64,000 nucleotides of DNA, from contig DDSV01000036.1 in NCBI GenBank assembly GCA_002344215.1, positions 138,014 to 202,013 of the forward strand, read 5' to 3'. Within the stretch, counting starts at the first letter, position 1, and the number at the start of each line of letters is the position of its first letter. This document shows, piece by piece, positions 60,095 to 64,000 of this stretch. Source of the stretch: Akkermansiaceae bacterium UBA2381. GTDB taxonomy: Bacteria > Verrucomicrobiota > Verrucomicrobiia > Verrucomicrobiales > DEV007. The notes beneath the pieces were generated by a model. That model was not told where the DNA came from. It searched no databases and saw only the letters and a program-made list of their open reading frames with translations. Position numbers and translations under genes: made by a program.

Positions 60095-62650
60095 ATGAAA
60101 GCCTTCCTCGCCGCCTGGACGATGCTCTGTGCGACCGCGATGGCCGCTCCGGAGCCGGCGTTTTTCGACTCCAAGGTTCTGCCCATTCTCAAGGAGCGCT
60201 GCTTTGAATGTCACTCCCATGGCACGAAGATCAAAGGCGGACTCGCCCTCGACTCCCGCTCCGGCTGGTCGGAAGGCGGAGACAACGGTCCGGCCGTCAA
60301 GCCCGGTGAGTTGGAGGCCAGTCTGCTCGTCAAGGCCATCCGCTACGTCGATTCGGAGCTCGAAATGCCGCCGAAAGCCAAGCTCCCGGCCGATGAGATC
60401 GCCATTCTCGAAGAGTGGGTCAATGCCGGTGCCCATGATCCGCGCAGCGCTGGAATCGCCAAAGTGAAAAAGGGCATCGACCTTGTCGAAGGTCGCAAGT
60501 TCTGGGCCTTCCAGCCGGTCCGCAATTCATCTCGGCCTCAGGTCAAGGACGCGTCCTGGCCGCTTGATCCTCTCGATCACTTCATCCTCGCGAAGCAAGA
60601 GGCAAATGGGATCCAGCCGGCTGCTGATGCGGACCGATACACCTGGCTGCGCCGTGTCTCGCTCGATCTTGTCGGCCTGCCACCGACGGAGGAGGAAGTG
60701 CTGGCTTTTGCGCAGGACCCTTCGCCCGAGGCCTTCGTGAAAGTCGTGGACCGCTTGTTGCACTCCCAAGGCTACGGCGAACGCTGGGCCCGGCATTGGC
60801 TCGACCTCACCGGCTATGCCGACATGATGGGCACCTCGAACAGCGTCTATGCCGAGCATGCCTGGCGCTACCGCGACTATCTCATTGCCGCGTTCAATGC
60901 GGACAAACCCTTCGATGAGTTCATCCGCGAGCAGATCGCGGGTGACTTGATGCCTGCAAAATCCACCGGGGATCGGGCCGAAAACATCGTCGCCACCGGC
61001 TTCCTCATGGTGGGTGACATCGAGATCGTGAATCCTGACAAGGCGAAGATGGAGACCGATCACATCGACACGCAGATGATCAAAATCGGCCAGACCTTCC
61101 TGGGCATGACGCTCGGCTGCGTGCGCTGTCACGACCATAAGTTCGATCCGATCGGGGTGGAGGATTACTATGGCATCGCGGGCATACTGCGCAGTTCGCC
61201 CTCCTCACACAAGATGCCCGACATGGGCGTGTGGAGCTCTTTGAACAGCACGGTACTGCCCGAAACACCCGCGCAGCTCGCCGCCCGCAAAAAACGCGAA
61301 GCCGAAAACGAACAACGCATCACTACCCTCAAGATCGAGCAGAAGAAACTCAACGACGAGAAGGTCGCCGTCATCCTACAACTCGCCGCCCTCGGCAAAC
61401 CGGCCACGCCAACTGCTCAAGTTGCCGCCGCCACCGACAACGCCGAGCGCGAGATCGCTTCCACTCCGGAAGCCGGGCCTGCGGACGAGAAAGACGCCCT
61501 CACCAAACGCCGCGACGAACTCGATGCCCAGCTCAAGAAGCTCGCGGGCGACATCAACCACGCCGAGTTTTTCAAAGACAAAACCCCACGAGCTTTTGCG
61601 ATGGGCGATGGAGCGCAACCCGCGGACATGCCCGTTTATATACGCGGCAATCCGTATGCCCCGAGCACGGTCGTGCCGCGCAGAGGTGTTCGCGTGGCCT
61701 CGTGGGACCAGTTTCCCGCCATCCCCGCTGGCCAAAGTGGGCGCCTTCAGTTTGCCGACTGGCTCGCGGACGAGCGCAACCCGCTCACCGCCCGCGTCAC
61801 CGTGAACCGCATCTGGCAAAAGCTCTTCGGCACCGGCATCGTGCCCAGCGTCGATTATTTCGGCACCCGTGGCGAAAAGCCGACACATCCCGAGCTGCTC
61901 GATCATCTCGCCACACGGTTCATGCAGGGCGGTTGGTCGCAGAAGGCTTTCCTCCGCTCGCTCGTGCTTAGCCGCACCTATCGCCTCAGCAGCGCCAACG
62001 AAGCGGCGGCGATGAAACTCGATCCCGAGAACCAACTCTACTGGCGCATGAACCGCCAGCGTCTCGACGCCGAGGCGATGCGCGATTCCCTGCTCGCCGT
62101 CAGCGGAGAACTCCTCCGCGACAGCGGCGGTCCCGCGCTCGTGATCGAGAATCCCGAAAACACCGGATCGCTCTCGCTCAAAGGTGTGAATCCGCCGAAC
62201 TACAACCACCGCAAACCGCGTCCCTCGCAGGAGTTTGAGCGCACCCTTTACCTGCCCGTCTTCCGCAGCGGCACCGCCGGTCCTGATCGCCTGCGGTCCG
62301 TTTTCGACTTCGTGGATCCTGCGATGACCGCGGGCCAGCGCAATCAAACCGTGGTCCCCACCCAGACGCTCTTCCTCCTCAACAACGACCTCCTCCGCAA
62401 ACGCGCCCAGGTGCTCGCCGACAAACTCCTGGCTGATGAAGCATCTCCGGAAGCGCGCCTTGAGACCCTCTGGCTCCGGGTTTTCAACCGCCCCATCACC
62501 GTCGTCGAGTATGACGAGGCCCTCGCCTTCCTCGGCAATGTCGAGCCACTCATCACCACGGCCAAAGGCCGCCCCGCCCTCGACTCCATCCAATGGTGTG
62601 AGCTCTGCCACGGCCTGCTCGCCTCGAACGAGTTCGTGTTTCGACTCTGA
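60095..62650 (+). CDS. DUF1549/DUF1553 exported cytochrome
   Basis: 851 residues from ATG 60095. Signal peptide (1-18), heme site CFECH (36-40), a DUF1549 domain (about 170-380) with a second motif C-V-R-C-H-D-H-K-F-D-P, and DUF1553 near the C-terminus (about 560-800). A charged coiled-coil-like insert at about 400-490 (AENEQRITTLKIEQKKLNDE...KRRDELDAQLKKLAG) separates the two domains. Its partner DUF1501 gene lies 21 bases downstream. The domain order is the same as the protein at 31270-34188, without its C-terminal beta extension. Confidence 0.9.
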   Translation: MKAFLAAWTMLCATAMAAPEPAFFDSKVLPILKERCFECHSHGTKIKGGLALDSRSGWSEGGDNGPAVKPGELEASLLVKAIRYVDSELEMPPKAKLPADEIAILEEWVNAGAHDPRSAGIAKVKKGIDLVEGRKFWAFQPVRNSSRPQVKDASWPLDPLDHFILAKQEANGIQPAADADRYTWLRRVSLDLVGLPPTEEEVLAFAQDPSPEAFVKVVDRLLHSQGYGERWARHWLDLTGYADMMGTSNSVYAEHAWRYRDYLIAAFNADKPFDEFIREQIAGDLMPAKSTGDRAENIVATGFLMVGDIEIVNPDKAKMETDHIDTQMIKIGQTFLGMTLGCVRCHDHKFDPIGVEDYYGIAGILRSSPSSHKMPDMGVWSSLNSTVLPETPAQLAARKKREAENEQRITTLKIEQKKLNDEKVAVILQLAALGKPATPTAQVAAATDNAEREIASTPEAGPADEKDALTKRRDELDAQLKKLAGDINHAEFFKDKTPRAFAMGDGAQPADMPVYIRGNPYAPSTVVPRRGVRVASWDQFPAIPAGQSGRLQFADWLADERNPLTARVTVNRIWQKLFGTGIVPSVDYFGTRGEKPTHPELLDHLATRFMQGGWSQKAFLRSLVLSRTYRLSSANEAAAMKLDPENQLYWRMNRQRLDAEAMRDSLLAVSGELLRDSGGPALVIENPENTGSLSLKGVNPPNYNHRKPRPSQEFERTLYLPVFRSGTAGPDRLRSVFDFVDPAMTAGQRNQTVVPTQTLFLLNNDLLRKRAQVLADKLLADEASPEARLETLWLRVFNRPITVVEYDEALAFLGNVEPLITTAKGRPALDSIQWCELCHGLLASNEFVFRL

Positions 62651-62671
62651 CCGCGATCACCTGTATCCCTT

Positions 62672-64000
62672 ATGAACTCCTTCACCCGCCGCCAACTCCT
62701 CCAGCGCGCCGCCTGCGGTTTCGGAGCTCTCGCCCTGCACGACATCGCCCGGGCCGCCTCGAATCCGCTCGCGGCGAGCATCCCCGGCATGGTGCCGAAG
62801 GCCAAGCGCGTCATCTTTCTTTTCATGAACGGTGGTCCGTCGCAGATGGATCTCTTCGACCCGAAACCCTTCATCGAGCGCAAGCACGGGCAGAAGATCG
62901 ACTCGCCCCTGCGCAAGGAAGTCACCCAGGTCGGCACCGAGCAGTTCCTCGCGCTCAAGGCGATGGCTCCGGTGCGTCCGCGCGGGCAGAGCGGCATGAT
63001 GATCTCCGATTTGATGCCGCACCTCGCCACCGTGGCGGATGATCTCTGCCTCCTCCGCGGCATGAATGCCGACAACCCGCAGCATGCCGGCGCCATCCTG
63101 CAGTTCCACACCGGCACCTTCGCCGAGGTGCGTCCGTCGATGGGCGCGTGGGTCAGCTACGGCCTCGGCTCCGAGAACGCGAACCTGCCCAGCTTTGTCA
63201 GCATCCAGGGTGGAGGTGTGCGTGAATACGGTTCCGCCTTCCTCCCTGCGATCCATCAAGGCACCAAGCTCACCGTACCGCTCGACAGCAACACGCTTCC
63301 CGTCGAAGACCTGCGGAACGTCTCCGAAAACGAGGCCATCCAGCGCCAGCGCATGGACTTCATGGCCCGCATGAACCGCCGTCTCGTCGGCGACCTCGGT
63401 GGCGATGCCAACATGGAAGGCATGATCCAGAACATGGAACTCGCCGCCCGCATGCAGCTCACCGCTCCCGAAATCGTGGACCTCTCCAAGGAGAACAAAG
63501 CCACGCTCGACCTCTACGGCGTCGGCGGCAAGGACACGAACACCTTCGGACGCGCCTGCCTGCTGGCCCGCAAACTCAGCGAGTCCGGCGTGCGTTTTGT
63601 GCAGGTCAGCACCGGCGGCTGGGATCACCATGGCGACATCCGCGGCAATCTGCCCAAACTCTGCGCCCAAACCGATCAACCCGTCGCCGCGCTGCTCAAG
63701 GATCTCAAATCACGCGGCCTGCTCGAGGACACCCTCGTGCTCTGGAGTGGCGAATTTGGCCGCACCCCGTGGAGCCAGGACCTCAGCGGCAAATCTCCCA
63801 TCGACAAACACGGACGCGAGCACCAGCCCGAGAGCTTCTGCGCCTGGATGGCTGGCGGCGGCGTCAAGCCCGGACTGACCTACGGCGAAACCGACGACAT
63901 GGGCTACCGCGCCATCAGCGGCAAGATCCACGTCCACGACCTCCATGCCACGATGCTGCATCAGCTGGGCATCGATCACCTCCAACTCACCCACCGCCAC
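62672..64000 (+). CDS. DUF1501 family exported protein (3' truncated)
   Basis: 443 codons visible with no stop before the right edge. A Tat-type leader (TRRQLLQRAACGFGALAL) precedes VIFLFMNGGPSQMDLFDPKP, SYGLGSENANLPSFVSI, LVLWSGEFGRTPWSQ and AWMAGGGVKPGLTYGETDDMGYRA, with HDLHATMLHQLG near the break, all DUF1501 hallmarks. It is the last visible gene of the GntR operon. The homologue at 29816-31237 is 473 residues, so only a short tail is missing. Confidence 0.92.
   Translation, partial: MNSFTRRQLLQRAACGFGALALHDIARAASNPLAASIPGMVPKAKRVIFLFMNGGPSQMDLFDPKPFIERKHGQKIDSPLRKEVTQVGTEQFLALKAMAPVRPRGQSGMMISDLMPHLATVADDLCLLRGMNADNPQHAGAILQFHTGTFAEVRPSMGAWVSYGLGSENANLPSFVSIQGGGVREYGSAFLPAIHQGTKLTVPLDSNTLPVEDLRNVSENEAIQRQRMDFMARMNRRLVGDLGGDANMEGMIQNMELAARMQLTAPEIVDLSKENKATLDLYGVGGKDTNTFGRACLLARKLSESGVRFVQVSTGGWDHHGDIRGNLPKLCAQTDQPVAALLKDLKSRGLLEDTLVLWSGEFGRTPWSQDLSGKSPIDKHGREHQPESFCAWMAGGGVKPGLTYGETDDMGYRAISGKIHVHDLHATMLHQLGIDHLQLTHRH

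Noticed and set aside
61376..62611. 411-codon minus-strand frame opposite the DUF1549/DUF1553 gene
   Set aside because: Antisense shadow without motifs, and the sense gene has two heme motifs and a signal peptide.

Overview
The window looks like a chromosomal segment of a GC-rich, Gram-negative bacterium of the PVC superphylum, most likely Verrucomicrobiota (Verrucomicrobiales-like). The argument rests on four paired DUF1549/DUF1553/DUF1592 cytochromes with their DUF1501/DUF1552 partners, a PVC-type dehydrogenase-cytochrome, a DUF5069 protein, a formylglycine sulfatase, several twin-arginine secreted enzymes and a squalene-hopene cyclase. A planctomycete is the main alternative. No rRNA, tRNA, IS element or CRISPR array was found.

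Layout. 1-8.8 kb holds mixed housekeeping genes (Bax-inhibitor-like protein, Gfo/Idh/MocA oxidoreductase, shikimate kinase, Sua5/TsaC, QueE, nitroreductase, lipid kinase, CvfB-like protein). 8.8-18.6 kb has a metallophosphoesterase, a sulfatase, a long TPR protein coupled to DUF5069, NadA, two bactofilins (one fused to zinc ribbons) and a disulfide oxidoreductase. 18.7-22 kb is a compact operon of a BON-like lipoprotein, a prenyltransferase-fold protein and squalene-hopene cyclase. 22-29.8 kb has a cell-wall amidase, KDPG aldolase, an SGNH hydrolase, a large cytochrome-dehydrogenase and an isolated nuoA. 29.8-34.2 kb is a DUF1501 / DUF1549-DUF1553 pair. 34.2-43.8 kb contains GNAT, YggS, an MFS permease and sugar-type enzymes, then DUF58 and MoxR.

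44.9-53.8 kb is the translation block rpmI-rplT-pheS-pheT. It is interrupted between rplT and pheS by a 1240-residue STAND (NB-ARC-like) NTPase with about ten 42-residue TPR repeats, followed by a two-gene toxin-antitoxin module. This is the best candidate for a little-described defence system here. rplT has its own strong terminator, so the insertion is probably transcribed independently.

53.8-64 kb begins with a probable 6S RNA and terminator just after pheT. A GntR/FCD regulator follows, whose start codon is preceded by two GGTATACC palindromes. It overlaps the first gene of a four-gene operon (DUF1592-type cytochrome, DUF1552, DUF1549/DUF1553 cytochrome, DUF1501) that runs off the right edge. 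The regulator plausibly controls this whole extracytoplasmic oxidative/hydrolytic operon in response to a small organic effector.

Functions are assigned from recognisable motifs read in the translated sequence. No database search was possible.
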